A stretch of 64,000 nucleotides of DNA from Plasmodiophora brassicae (taxonomy: Eukaryota; Endomyxa: Phytomyxea; Phytomyxea; Plasmodiophorida), in assembly GCA_036867785.1 (NCBI GenBank), contig CP145409.1:1674001-1738000 (forward strand). Reading direction: 5' to 3'. The position numbers and the translations under genes were made by a program. The stretch's first letter is position 1. Every line of letters begins with the position of its first letter. This document shows positions 63,896 to 64,000 of the stretch, one piece after another. Under the pieces are notes generated by a model that searched no databases, had not been told where the DNA came from, and worked only from the letters and a program-made list of their open reading frames with translations.

Positions 63896-64000
63896 ATGGA
63901 AGAGGAACGTCCCAGAAGGAGACGAAACAGTCGACCTAACAGTCATTTCGACCTGGCTCTATCGGCCAGAACAAACAGGTCCCGGGAGAGCGACCGACCC
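63896..64000 (+). CDS. possible 5' end of a gene leaving the window (partial)
   Basis: An ATG at 63896 opens 35 codons that remain open to the window end: MEEERPRRRRNSRPNSHFDL followed by more Arg/Ser-rich sequence. Family cannot be judged from this fragment. Confidence 0.35.
   Translation, partial: MEEERPRRRRNSRPNSHFDLALSARTNRSRESDRP

Noticed and set aside
1-64000. tRNA, rRNA or snRNA genes
   Set aside because: I looked for B-box-like and cloverleaf patterns in the intergenic gaps and saw none that held up; a covariance-model search (tRNAscan-SE, Infernal) would be decisive.
1-64000. Retroviral, LTR or other virus-like elements
   Set aside because: No reverse transcriptase, integrase, capsid or long direct terminal repeat was recognised anywhere in the window.

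Overview
This window is eukaryotic nuclear DNA from a compact, GC-rich, intron-dense genome. About 35 protein genes fit in 64 kb. Most are interrupted by very short GT-AG introns (about 47-77 nt in the exons I traced), often with a CTAAC- or CTGAC-like branch sequence near the 3' end. Neighbouring genes lie 12-600 bp apart. Two genes are axonemal (SPAG6-type armadillo protein, CFAP57-type WD/coiled-coil protein), so the organism builds a flagellum at some stage. INTS9, SERGEF, AASDH and METTL1 orthologues argue against a yeast-like fungus. The style would suit a zoosporic protist such as a phytomyxid (Plasmodiophora/Spongospora type); an oomycete or chytrid cannot be excluded. This placement is inference.

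Layout. 1-7.1 kb: a possible partial gene, a secreted expansin-like DPBB protein, INTS9, and a MORN-repeat membrane protein. 7.4-17.1 kb: a GRF-finger/SNF2/RING ATPase, a full-length ABCG (PDR-type) transporter, and a PRA1 protein. 17.2-26.8 kb, all on the minus strand: a STH1/BRG1-type remodeller with bromodomain, eIF1A, a TPR protein, and a SCYL1-like pseudokinase. 27.0-29.0 kb: a 2.05-kb DNA transposon with terminal inverted repeats, an apparent ATAT target duplication, four copies of a long perfect palindrome, and a probable piggyBac-like transposase. Its right end lies 5 bp before the start codon of the next gene. 29.0-38.5 kb: a SERGEF-like RCC1 protein, a kinase with signal peptide, a PAQR receptor, AASDH and BPNT1. 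38.6-50.3 kb: SPAG6, a TSC22-like zipper protein, a small membrane protein, TAF13, a claspin-like protein, SF3B2, a TEX30-like hydrolase, a RING-H2 protein, a Tse2-like domain protein and a small Cys-rich protein. 50.4-64 kb: CFAP57, two CadD-family transporters flanking METTL1, a Pro-rich type I membrane protein, a NOL1/NOP2/SUN methyltransferase, an unknown 194-aa protein, a RAP-domain protein, TIM17, and the start of another gene.

Most genes are housekeeping and show no shared pathway: transcription and chromatin (INTS9, STH1, TAF13), splicing (SF3B2), translation and RNA modification (eIF1A, METTL1, NSUN), trafficking (PRA1, SCYL1, SERGEF), mitochondria (TIM17, RAP protein), cilium (SPAG6, CFAP57). 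The accessory interest lies in the transposon, the CadD pair, the Tse2-like gene, the degenerate ABCG ATP sites, the signal-peptide kinase, and the zipper protein with repeated GRF-x-ISDI motifs. Intron-exon models were made by eye from reading frame, splice signals and family similarity, so individual boundaries may be off.
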